Shown in pieces: positions 12,471-22,491 of a stretch of DNA of 64,000 nucleotides (within the stretch, counting starts at the first letter, position 1; the number at the start of each line of letters is the position of its first letter). The DNA comes from Gnetum montanum (lineage: Eukaryota; Streptophyta; Gnetopsida; Gnetales; Gnetaceae). The position numbers were made by a program, and so were the translations under genes. Under the pieces are notes generated by a model. That model saw nothing but the letters and a program-made list of their open reading frames with translations. It searched no databases and had not been told where the DNA came from. The stretch is from assembly GCA_015680685.1 (NCBI GenBank), contig MNCI01017906.1:233162-297161 (forward strand), written 5' to 3'.

Positions 12471-13347
12471 TGATGAATCATGATTCATTGGGCTCCAATA
12501 TTGGAACCACAATATCAGATCCACGATATCAGGTACGTGATATCATGACGTAAATAATGATATCAAATACACAATATCATGACTCCTATGCAGGCCTATA
12601 AATCCACCTTTAGGTGCATGAAGGAGTCAATAGGTTTTTAAATAGTTTTTAGTTTTCATTTTAGTCCTTCTTAACCCTTTATCCCAGTACATGTCCGTAG
12701 TGTGATGATTGGAATTGCATGACACCTTTATTTTAGTGTGACATACTTGGACATGCACATGACTAGAAATAAAGATCGAGATTACTTCATCATTGTAGCA
12801 TTCACTTAGTTTAGTTATTTAATTATTATCATTATTTATTTCTTTTGTAGTTAATATCCCTTTACCCTAAACTCCTTAAACACAGAATGAGTACAACTTA
12901 ATCACAAGCATTTAAGTGTGACTACTTGGTAGCCCAGTAGCGTACCTAGGCCATGTGCTTGGTAAACCTACTAATAGTAGTGCATGAGGTCTAAGATGTG
13001 TATGGATGATTAAGGAAAGAATGCTCATCATGCTCAGGCTAAGTTAGATTCTCTTCCCCTATCTCCTATAAGCTATATTCTCTCTCACCCTTCCCCTTCT
13101 AGTTTAATTGAAGTTATTTTCCATTGCCTCCAGGAGTAGCATTAGTTTAGGAACACATCACATACCTCACCCTGGACTAAACCATACGTGCCAAAGAAAA
13201 TACTAGTCCAAGTGGGAAGACAGTGAACTATGATCAACGAGTAACTATCTAGATACCACAACTATCTCTTCTGCGGAGTTTGACCGGATCGTGCATGAAA
13301 CGCTCATATTCGTATGGTTGAGTGTAGGGGTACCTCGCCACTCATCA
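12471..13347 (+). repeat. 3' LTR of element B
   Basis: It starts TGATGAATCATGATTCATTG directly after the purine-rich TGTGGGGGTA and ends CTCATCA. It has the same length as the 5' copy. The target duplication CATAT follows at 13348-13352. Confidence 0.87.
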
Positions 13348-13352
13348 CATAT

Positions 13353-13504
13353 CCTAGGATCAATCCCTATGAAGTCATGATATGACCAAGCAAAAGCTAT
13401 TGACCATTTTTCAACCACATTCAATAACATTTTTTTCTATTTTAAAGTAAGATTTGCATTGATTATGACTAGTCTTCCATTTTTAAAAAACATGTATTCC
13501 ATTT
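13353..13504 (-). pseudogene. Element A pol: segment upstream of RT
   Basis: The minus-strand frame contains VVEKWSIAFAWSYHDFIGIDP, split here as VVEKWSIAFAWSY and HDFIGIDPRI. This is the counterpart of the WSKAFTWSYPELTGIDP region of D at about 25915-25975. The next residues of A continue at 4768 on the far side of element B, which confirms the insertion point. Confidence 0.8.
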
Positions 13505-14312
13505 TGATGGGATGCGATATTGCATGGGCTGCGATATTGTGTTCTTCCCTGCAATATCGCGTACGCGATATCGTAGCCCATCACTAGTTCTATAAATAAG
13601 AGGCGGCTCTCCCTTGTTTCTCCATCTAGATCTAGACCTTAGCCAAACTCTTGCCATTTATCCATTCCAAAGTTAGAATAATTTCCATGTGCTTGCAGTA
13701 GCAGTCCCAAAGTGAACAGATCTTTATTCGAGTAATTCTGTACCTGAGAACACAATTGTGTATGACAATAAAGACAAAATTTTGGATAAACCTTGCAGTG
13801 CATGGACTAAGATAAATAGGACTTTAAATATTATTAATTTTTTAAATGATTTCTTAAGGACTTAATCTCTCTCAATCCTCAACTCTCATAGTTAAGTGCA
13901 TTCAGTACAATCGCTTCGAGCACATGCGTTACGCTTGGTAATTCTAGTAACGAGTAGCGTTTGGTAATCCCAGTAGCGTTGCATTGGTTCAGGGTGTGAA
14001 ATGGCAAGTGGAATGGATACTAATGCTAGGATGATTAAGGCTTAGTTAGTTAAAGTTAGTTACGTAGTCTCTTCATCCCTTTCCTCTCTTAGCATAGGCG
14101 ATAAAAACATAAAAGACATAAAAATCATATACCTCAAGTTCACTTAACCATACAATCATGACACATACAAGTGAGCTTGGGAAGACAACGACTCATTAAC
14201 CTTAAGTGTTCTATAAGGCGCGTAAGCACTTAGTCCTTGGAGTTTGACCAAATCATGCATGAAAATGCTCGTATTCGTATGGTTGAGTGTAGGGGTACCT
14301 CGCCACTCATCA
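13505..14312 (+). repeat. 5' LTR of element C
   Basis: It starts TGATGGGATGCGATATTGC and ends CTCATCA. Several GATATC-like palindromes (for example CGCGTACGCGATATCG) sit just upstream of the TATA-like TCTATAAATAAGAGG near 13589-13603. Confidence 0.85.
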
Positions 14313-14313
14313 T

Positions 14314-14331
14314 TGGCACCGTTGCCAGGGA
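14314..14331 (+). other. Primer binding site of C
   Basis: TGGCACCGTTGCCAGGGA follows the LTR by one base. It has two changes from the tRNA-Asp-complementary site seen in D. Confidence 0.7.
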
Positions 14332-14457
14332 CTTAGTTGTTTGTGCGCTAAGTAGAACATAGGATATCATTCACATTGTTGGGAGCTTAAATGAACCCTT
14401 AGGGTTAATCAGAAGAAAATTTAAACAATGATCAATAGCACATCGAGTAAGATAACA

Positions 14458-16740
14458 ATGTCTTCTTCTTCTCATAAAAGCACTTCACCACCTAGGGATC
14501 ACATAAGAGACAATCGGTGGCACAACATACATAACCAAGAACCGCCAGTTCCTCAAAAGTATCGGGTGGTATATACTCATCATGATGAGTATATACCCGA
14601 GTTTACCTTTATCCTTCATTAGGATGAACAACTACGTTGGTGAGACTTGAAAGGTAACATAGTGTTACCCCTAGATCATGCGATCCCCAACATGCTCCTT
14701 CGTGCTCTTGCACAGATAGGCATGATGCAGCTATATGCTAAATATGTTGCATGTGATTATGACACAAGGGATTACCATCCCACAGCGGTGCAACGTTTAA
14801 GGGACTTGTGGCAGGAGAGCTACCATACATCATTGAAGGGTAAAGGGGTCCTACATGTCCTAAGCGAAATTGGAGATGGTGAACCAATTATAATAGGTTC
14901 CCCATAAAATGATGTTCCCCCTCCTAATGATGGTGAGGAGGTGGGGTATTAGAACCTACACTCCATGATTCACAACTCAGGTTCTGATCCCCATGAATAT
15001 TAAGTGTTCAATAAGGGAACACAAACACATGATAAGGGCAGGCATTCGAATCGTCATCACGATTGGGGTCATAACCACCAAAAAGAAGGTAAGAAACATT
15101 GTCATGGTGATGGTTCCCCTTCTTCTTCACATTCATCACATCATTCACCCTCTTCTTCCACATCAGGATGCAGTCACAAAGAGCCCAACTGTGAGAATAA
15201 AGGTAAGCAAGATGAGAACCCTCAACGAGAGAGTCGAGAGCGAGGACGAGGGCATTCTAGAGAGTTAAGGCATAGGCACTAGAAAGATAGCTGAATCAAG
15301 AGACTAGACATGAATAATATCCCATGATTCGAAGGGGATATAATGCTAATCCACAAAATCACTTATAGGCATTTCACGATGCCTATATTGAAAACAAGTG
15401 GAAAAAGTTAAAGTTGTTCCCTAGGACACTCATAAAAGAAGCAGAAAGCTGGTACCAGTCCTTAGAACCGGAATCCATTAGACAGTGAAGTAAAATGCTA
15501 GAATTGTTTAACGATAAATACCAAACATACTCTAAAGTGTCCAACTTGCATTAGCAGATCCAAGGATGGAAGTAGGGTAATCACGAACCCTTGGATGCTA
15601 CCATGGGCCGATATTATGCATTATTACATCATTCCCCGGGCCATGGCTATGCACAACGAGATCAACTCTACCACCTTGTAGATGGGCTAAGACATGAAAC
15701 TAGAAGAACCCTTGGAACATATTCCCAAGGGAGATTATCTGAACTTAGGTCCCATGAAGTTCATAGATTGTTGGAGTAAGTAGCTAAGGAATAAGGGGAG
15801 CTACAGAAAAGAGAAAGTGTGGAAGAGTATAACTGTGATCCTTTCCTCTGAAAGAGGGGAGTAAGATTCTAGGAGGAAGAGGATGAGTCATCACTTGAAG
15901 AGTTGGTGAATAGAAAAACCTTGCCGCTTCAAAAGTTAACAACAGAAGTGTCGGCAAAGGTAGATCAAATGTGAGACTCCTTAAACAGTAGATTTGAAAC
16001 TGTTTTAAAAATCGTAGAGGAGTCTAAGGAGCGAAGTAGTGACCATGATAAGAAAAAGAGGAGAGATTCAGACCATGCACATAAAAAGTTAAGGGAAAAA
16101 TGACTATTACTGATAAGGTTGTGGATTCGGATACAGACAATGACGGTGGATGTGAGATCTACCAATATGACCATCCTAAGGGATGTTGCCCAATAATCTC
16201 ACATCTACAAGAGTTTGGGGTGTATGCACTCAACCTAAGACTTAACAAACAGTAGGCACCTCAAAGGTTACCTTATCCCCAAGGTAACCCAAGACAGTTC
16301 CATCAATCGTTAACGTACTATCCAAGTGGAACTCTACCACAACCTATTGAGCAACACTAGCAGTGGCAATACCCACAATTATGGGGGATGCCACCGCCGA
16401 GACAACAATACCCTTACTGGCAACCAGATCCATATGGCTATTACGTATAGCAGCCGGTTTCTCCAAGTGACTATATTAGTCACATAACCCCACAATGACA
16501 CTACCAAGTTTAGGAGTATTTTAAGACTCCCTCTTCTAGAAGAGACACTCCACATGCATACCATCCTCCGAATCCACTCACATCTCTTACGTCGATAGTT
16601 CCACTACCACCCGCTCCAACGATGCAAGGGGAACTCCCCACTCAACCACAGCAACGTAATGCTATGAGAGCTGTAAACTTTCAACCCACTACTGGTTCTA
16701 ACAACCGTACAAAGAGAAGATATTTCTTTAGGATCAACAG
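14458..16740 (+). pseudogene. Element C gag
   Basis: The start at ATG 14458 (MSSSSHKSTSPPRD) matches the D start at 22492. The order is an N-terminal region ending VVYTHHDEYIPEF, a His/Arg/Ser-rich linker (about 15010-15270), and a capsid-like core about 15310-15780 (ESWYQSL, MLELFNDKYQTY, MGRYYALLHHSPGHGY, ETRRTLGTYSQGRL). A zinc knuckle near 16150-16200 (CEIYQYDHPKGCCPI) has lost its second cysteine to tyrosine. A Pro/Gln-rich tail follows. Most stops are C-to-T changes of Gln or Arg codons; two of them (L-stop-AFHDA and WK-stop-GNHE) are also present in D. Confidence 0.75.
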
Positions 16741-16765
16741 TCCAAACAAGCTCTCATGACCACAA

Positions 16766-17383
16766 GTGGTTGAGTCTATGACTACTCCTCCATCAAGTAA
16801 GGCTTCGAAGCTCCCTTCAAACCAACAACAGAGCTCAATGCACACAGTTATGTTAACACATATCATCACTGACTGGATAAAGGTGAGCCATCTTCCCAGG
16901 AAACTCTTTGACCCCAAAAGTTCCTTAATCTACCTCCAAGCCACTCGGAATGAACCACGTAAGGCTCTTCTTGACTCAATTTCTGGAGTCAACTTAATAT
17001 CACAAGAAATGTATAAAGCCTGGAACCTGCCTACACTAAAGAAGAGCAATATTGAATTAGAGCTGGCTGACCAATCCATCACTGTTCCCTTGGGACTTGT
17101 GGAGGACATCATTATCACTGTGTGTGGTTGGTCATACCCAGCTAATTTCCTAGTGATAAAAGTCAATAGTAACAAAGGGGACTTCCCAATAATAATGGGG
17201 AGGGCATGGCTAAGTACCATAAACACATGCCTAGGAATTTGCAATCTTTCCTTGGAAATATCTAAGGAAAAAATTTATGGAAAGATCAAGAAGAAGAAAG
17301 TTCCATGCATCACATATAGTGATATAGAGGATGATGACATACAGGAATGCTTAGCATCTCCTACATGCAACCGGTGTGCTTAG
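16766..17383 (+). pseudogene. Element C protease domain
   Basis: A 205-codon open stretch continues gag without a separate start. It contains the retropepsin-like region LLDSISGVNLISQEMY, where the active-site triplet D-S/T-G is followed in the family by a short hydrophobic run; here the aspartate is kept but the following glycine is replaced. FPIIMGRAWLST downstream is the second conserved block of plant gypsy proteases. Its closest relatives in this window are A (20691-21254, minus) and D (25018-25524). The frame ends before any RT because of the internal deletion. Confidence 0.75.
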
Positions 17384-17599
17384 GAAGTTAACATACAAAA
17401 GTGCATGTATGTAGCAACCACACAATAAGAGTACACCCAGTGGTTGATAGCTAATCAAGAGAGCAACCCACCAATATGTATGAAACTAATTGGGGGAACA
17501 ACGTGCACTCACATCAAAAGCATAGACACATTGGAGTATGAGCGTCGCCAACTTCCAACCCTTAACCTGAAAACATCAATTGGAAGAAGTTGGACACTT

Positions 17600-17660
17600 C
17601 TAAAAAATTTAAACGCTCATTATTTTGGATCTCTTCCTTTCAATTCAGTCATGGGGGATA
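17600..17660 (+). other. Deletion junction in C replacing RT-RNase H-integrase
   Basis: To the left, the text corresponds to D at 25735-25790 (GGAAGTTGGAAATTCC and onward). To the right it corresponds to D at about 28655-28700 (TTATTTCAGATCTC and onward). About 2.9 kb present in D is absent. Confidence 0.75.
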
Positions 17661-17699
17661 TGGCCACCTATGCTGATCATTTGCAGCCCTCAGTTTCCT

Positions 17700-19577
17700 T
17701 TTAACTTTTTTTTACACAGTTTTTTTTTTACACATTTTTTTACAATTTCTTTAACTTTACTTTTTTTTGTTTTACAACATCATTTATACTTTTTCATTTC
17801 TTTGTGTGTTTGATTACTTTGTTTGATTTGTCACTTAATAAGTGCTCCAAAGATGGTATGAACTGTACTCCATTGATTACTAATGTTTAGTTTTTACCTT
17901 TAAGTTATGATGTTGATACTAAGGTATGGTTCCTTTGATATAGCAAGTAATGAGTCCACATCATCCACGTATCCATAAATTTCTATGGTCTCTCTTGGCT
18001 TGGAACTATATAGTTCCTTTTCTTCAAAATAATAAGAACTATAAATGAATTGGTGATTGGGCATTTCTCAAACTAAGGAAGGACTCAAGGATTGAAAAGG
18101 GTGTGACTTCAAGGGGATTTGATGCATTTGTGTTGGCCATTCTCTTAGGTGCTTGGATGTTTTCTTCTTGAGTTTTCTTACTGTTCCGATGATTGCCACA
18201 TTATCGGGAAGTTGAGAAAATAAAAATAATAAGTCTTTGCATGGTGTGGTTCTCACGCAAAAAAAAAAGAGAGAGAAGAGAGAGTGAGAATTCAAAGCAC
18301 ACCCCTTAGACGAAATAATTATTTGGGCTACAAGCACTAGTTATGGAACTAAAATAAATATGTTCCCTCTAACTAAGGCCATTCTCACTTCCTACCTTCT
18401 CATCTTTCGTTTCGTCGGAATGGTGGTGGCTCTTTGGTGAAGGCATTCTTATTACTTCAAGTGGATGGATGGGCCAAATGTATTAATGTGAAGTCACTGA
18501 ATGTGGTTTGTTTGAGGCTAGATTTGGAATGGGATTTACTAAGTTAGATTAACCACTAACACACAAGGGGCTGTACACCACCTTGTTCTTGAGATTCCAT
18601 TCCATTCCATTCTCTTCTTTCTATCCTTCGTTCCCCATTTATCACCTCATTGCTGGTTGTAGTAGCAGTCTATATCTTGGTGGATGCATTGTTTTCTTTT
18701 TGGTAAATTCTTGTGGTTAAGACATTAACTCTTGTTTCCAAATGACATTCCTAGAGCCTACGGACTCTTTGAATGTGGAATTGTCAAGGCATTAAGGGCA
18801 TGAACTTTCTTTGGGGAGGACCCATTGGCATTCCTATTTGGTGCATCTGTTAATTTCTTTCCTTTAAAAGTTGCTGCAATCACCATTTATTTTGTTCATT
18901 TCCATCCTTGACATCCCTTTCATCGGTGTTACAGTTGTTTCTTTTTTCTTCATCATTCTTATTCCTTTTCTTTTTCTTTTTTTCCATTCTCTCACTACCG
19001 AAGGTTCACTCTCAGTCATGGGGGTCCTGGTCCAATTTTTTTGATTTTTTCCAAACCCCTACACCTCAGGTAGGCACCAATACTGTATCTCTAGGTCTGC
19101 ATCAACCATATCACAACTCAGCTAATGGACCTTACACCAAAGCAAGGTATCAATTGCATTATGATTCATTTACCCTTGCTAATATAAAACTGTGTTGTGT
19201 GTGCAGATGGCAATCATACAACAATGGATTGGACCTGGAGAAAACACTTGGAATGGATTAGTGCTAAAGCAGCTATGCAAAGAGCAAGATCGATGGCACG
19301 CTTATCGATGGACAACGAGAGGTGAAATCTTGGCATTGGCAGCACCAAACTTCTTCTCTCTCTCTCTTTCTCTCTCAGCTACCAAATAAGGATGGATGTC
19401 AATTGTACATAGTGTTCACTCTTGTTGTCATGAATACTAGTTTTGTCATGTTTTGTAATGATGATCCATTCACTTGTCACCTCATTCACCATTAGTTCCA
19501 TTCAAGTTAATAATCCCATACCTTCCCAATATTTTGTAAGGAACTTGAGGATGAGTTTTTATTCAGTCATGGGGGTA
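17700..19577 (+). other. Element C post-pol region with two short conserved frames
   Basis: It is collinear with D 28740-30618. It holds a T-rich start, accessory frame 1 at 17950-18171 (MSPHHPRIHKFLWSLLAW, one internal TGA), accessory frame 2 at 19207-19389 (MAIIQQWIGPGENTWNG), and three TCATGGGGG motifs counting the one at the pol end (about 17649, 19016, 19567). The last directly precedes the 3' LTR. Confidence 0.65.
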
Positions 19578-20369
19578 TGATGGGGCACGATATCGCATCC
19601 TTCCCTGCGATATCGCGTACACGATATCACAGCCTGTCGCTAGTTCTATAAATAAGAGGTGGGTCTCCCTTATTTCTCCATCTAGATTTAGACCTTAGCC
19701 AAACTCTTGTCATTTTTCCATTCCAAAGTTAGAATAATTTCCATGTGCCCACAGTAGGAGTCCCAAAGTGAACGGATCTTTATTCAAGAAATTTTGTACC
19801 TGAGCACACAATTGTGTACGGTGATAAAGACAAAATTTTGAATAAACCTTATAGTGCATGGACTAAGCTAAATAGGACTTTAATTATTGTTAATTTTTTA
19901 AATGCTTTCTTACGGACTTAATCTCTCTCAACCCTCAACTCTCATAGTTAAGTGCATTCAGTACGATTGCTTCAAGCACGTGCGTTACGCTTGGTAATCC
20001 TAGTAACGAATAGAGTTTGGTAATCCCAGTAGTGTTGCATTGGTTCAGGGTGTGAAATTGTAAGTGGGAATGGATACTGATGCTAGGATGATTAAGGCTT
20101 AGTTAGTTAAAGTTAGTTACTTAGTCTCTTCATCCCTTTCCTCTCTTAGCATAGGTGATAAAAACATAATAGACATAAAAATCATATACCTCAAGTTCAC
20201 TTAACCATACAACTGTGACACATACAAGTGAGCTTGGGCAGACAGTGACTCATTAACCTTAAGTGTTCCATAAGGCGCATAAGCACTTAGTCCTTGGAGT
20301 TCGACAAGATTGCACGTGAAAACGCTCGTATTCGTATGGTTGAGTGTAGGGGTACCTCGCCACTCATCG
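19578..20369 (+). repeat. 3' LTR of element C
   Basis: It starts TGATGGGGCACGATATCGC after CATGGGGGTA and ends CTCATCG, where the family ends CTCATCA. It lacks about 15 bases near the left end compared with the 5' copy. Confidence 0.85.
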
Positions 20370-20374
20370 CATTC

Positions 20375-21593
20375 TGACTAATAACATTTTTAATTCAAGG
20401 GGCTCTTGGTTGAAATATTCAGTAATCTCCAACTCTCCACAATAAGTATCATCATTTACATCATCAGAGAGTTGGTGATGAACTTGCTCTAGTTCATCCA
20501 TGCCTGCAACATATGCACATGTCAGGCTCTTAATCAGTTCCATGTAAAGTGTGTTGCTCTCAGAATCAATGGTTAGCCACTAGGTGCCCTCCTTTTTTGT
20601 GGCCACTATGTACAAACACCTTTCAATTTCTACTTCCAATGCACACTGCTTGCATACATAAATAGATGCTTGTTTCATGGCCTAGAGTTTCTACACACAA
20701 TTCCACCCTGTATCATTGTACATGATGCATGAAACTCGCTTCTTCTTGATCTTTTCAAATGCATTTTCTTTGGATACTTCCAAGGAAAGATCTCTTATGC
20801 CCATTCTTACATCAACAGTGCTAAGCCATGCTCTTCCCATGATGATTGGGAAATGCCCTTTATAGTTCTCCACTTTGATCACTAGGAAATTAGCAAGATA
20901 AGACCACCCACAAATAGTGGTCATAATGTTTTCCACCAATCCCAATGGAATCATGATGGATTGGTCTACCAATTCTAATGTAATATTGCTCTTCTTTAAA
21001 GGAGGTAGGTTCCATGTAGCATACATCTCATGAGAGATCAAGTTGACACCAAAACCTAAGTTGAGAAGAGCTTTGCATGGTTCATTCCCAATAATTTGCA
21101 AATAAATTAGAGAACTTCTAAGTTCTGCTAACTTCTTGGAAAGGTTTCCAACATGGATCCAATTAGATACAATGTGAGTAAGCATCATAGTATGGACCTT
21201 ATGCGATGTTTGGTTTGAAGGGGACTCGAAGGTATTTGAGATAGAGGAAGACAAAGGAACATGGTGTTCTTTGATGGTTTAGGTGGGCTATGTGGTCAGA
21301 AGAAAGGTCTTTTCTTTGATCAAGTATTCGAACCATTCATTAATGAATTGGTTGTAGATTAATAGCCCTAGTAGCATTGCGTTGTTACAATTGAGCTAGT
21401 AGTTCACCCTGCATAGGTGGAGCAGGTGGTAGCTATGTAGATGGAAGAGGAAGATGTGCAGGAATAGAAGGAGAATAAGGGTAAGAGGTGGTATCTCTAT
21501 TTGTAAGTGGAGAATTTTTTTAGTAATTATTAGAAGGGTAGTATTAAGGTTGGAAAGTATAAATGCGATTATAGGAGTCACATGGAGACAAGG
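20375..21593 (-). pseudogene. Element A gag tail and protease
   Basis: The minus-strand open stretch 21254-20691 is the protease domain. ALLNLGFGVNLISHEMY replaces the expected LLDSG motif, so the catalytic aspartate is asparagine, and FPIIMGRAWLST is conserved. From 21255 to 21593 the gag C-terminal Pro-rich tail can be followed (LPPAPPMQGELL matching PLAPTMQGVFP of D). The right end stops at the D LTR; the left end stops at the C target duplication. Confidence 0.75.
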
Positions 21594-22346
21594 TGATGGG
21601 ACGCGATATCGCAGCCCGTCGCCAGTTCTATAAATAAGAGGTGACTTTCCCTTGTTTTCCCATCTAGATCTAGACCCTTAGCTAAACTCTGGCAGTTTTA
21701 CCATTCCAGAGATAGAATAATATCCATGTGCTCGCAGTAGGAGTCTCAAAGTGAACGGATCTTTATTCAAGAAAATTGTACCTGAGCACACATTTTTGTA
21801 CGGAAATAAAGATGAACTTTTTGATAAACCTTGCAGCATATGGACTAAAGATAAATAGGAATTAATTAGTGTTAAATGCTTAATTACTTTCTTAGATAAT
21901 TAATCCTTCTCAACCTTTAACTCTCTTAGTTAAGTGCATTCAGTACGATCGCTTTGAGCACGTGTGTAATGCTTGGTAACCCAGTAACAAATAGCGTTTG
22001 GTAATCCCAGCAGCATTGCACTAGTTTAGGGTGTGTACAACAAGTGGGAACGGATACCGATGCTAGGACAATTAGAACTTAGTTAATTAAAATTAGTCAT
22101 TTAGTCTCTTCACCCTTCCCTTTTAGCATAGGTGATAAAAAGAGAAAAGACATAAAAATCACATGCCTCAAGCTTACTTAACCATACAACCGTGACAAAT
22201 ACAAGTAAGCTTGGGAAGATAACGATTGATTAACCTTAAGTGTTCCATTAGGGCACGTAAGCACTTAGTCCTTGGAGTTCGACTGGATAACATGTGAGAT
22301 GCTCATATTTGTATGGTTGAGTGTAGGGATACCTCGTCACTCATCA
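21594..22346 (+). repeat. 5' LTR of element D
   Basis: It starts TGATGGGACGCGATATCGC and ends CTCATCA. Compared with the 3' copy, about 35 bases between two GATATCGC repeats are missing, consistent with slippage between the palindromic motifs. TATA-like TCTATAAATAAGAGG is near 21626-21640. Confidence 0.85.
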
Positions 22347-22347
22347 T

Positions 22348-22365
22348 TGGCGCCGTTGTTGGGGA
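22348..22365 (+). other. Primer binding site of D
   Basis: TGGCGCCGTTGTTGGGGA differs at one base from the tRNA-Asp-complementary site TGGCGCCGTTGCCGGGGA (CC to TT counted as one dinucleotide change). Confidence 0.75.
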
Positions 22366-22491
22366 CTAAGATGTTTGTGCTCTACGTAGAACATAAGAAA
22401 TCATTCACATCATTGGGAGCTAGAACGAACCCTTAGGATTGATCATAAGAAAAATAACATAATAGTAAACAACACACCGCACAAGACTAAA

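Larger units (their letters stand above)
4774..13347 (+). mobile_element. Element B: non-autonomous gypsy-like LTR element with gag and a large extra ORF
   Basis: Two direct LTRs of exactly equal length (877 bp; 4774-5650 and 12471-13347) are bounded by the CATAT target duplication. The primer site is at 5652-5669. Gag occupies about 5782-7700. No protease, RT, RNase H or integrase can be found. From about 8000 to 9488 there is T-rich and weakly coding sequence related to the post-pol region of C and D. From 9489 to 12276 there is a very long ORF that I do not recognise. The PPT TGTGGGGGTA is at 12461-12470. The LTRs differ at roughly one site in six over the first 240 bases by eye, so this looks like the oldest of the three insertions. 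Confidence 0.85.
13505..20369 (+). mobile_element. Element C: pol-deleted gypsy-like element
   Basis: The LTRs are 13505-14312 (808 bp) and 19578-20369 (792 bp), flanked by CATTT (13500-13504) and CATTC (20370-20374), a target duplication with one change. Gag and protease are present (14458-17383). RT, RNase H and integrase are missing: the text jumps, near 17610, from the equivalent of D 25785 to the equivalent of D about 28650. The post-pol region 17640-19577 is kept. Over matched LTR sequence about one base in eleven differs by eye, so C is younger than B and older than D. Confidence 0.85.

Noticed and set aside
15004-15282. Histidine-rich frames at 15004 and 23054 as metal-binding proteins
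   Set aside because: They are the gag linker of C and D, present in both elements at the same place.
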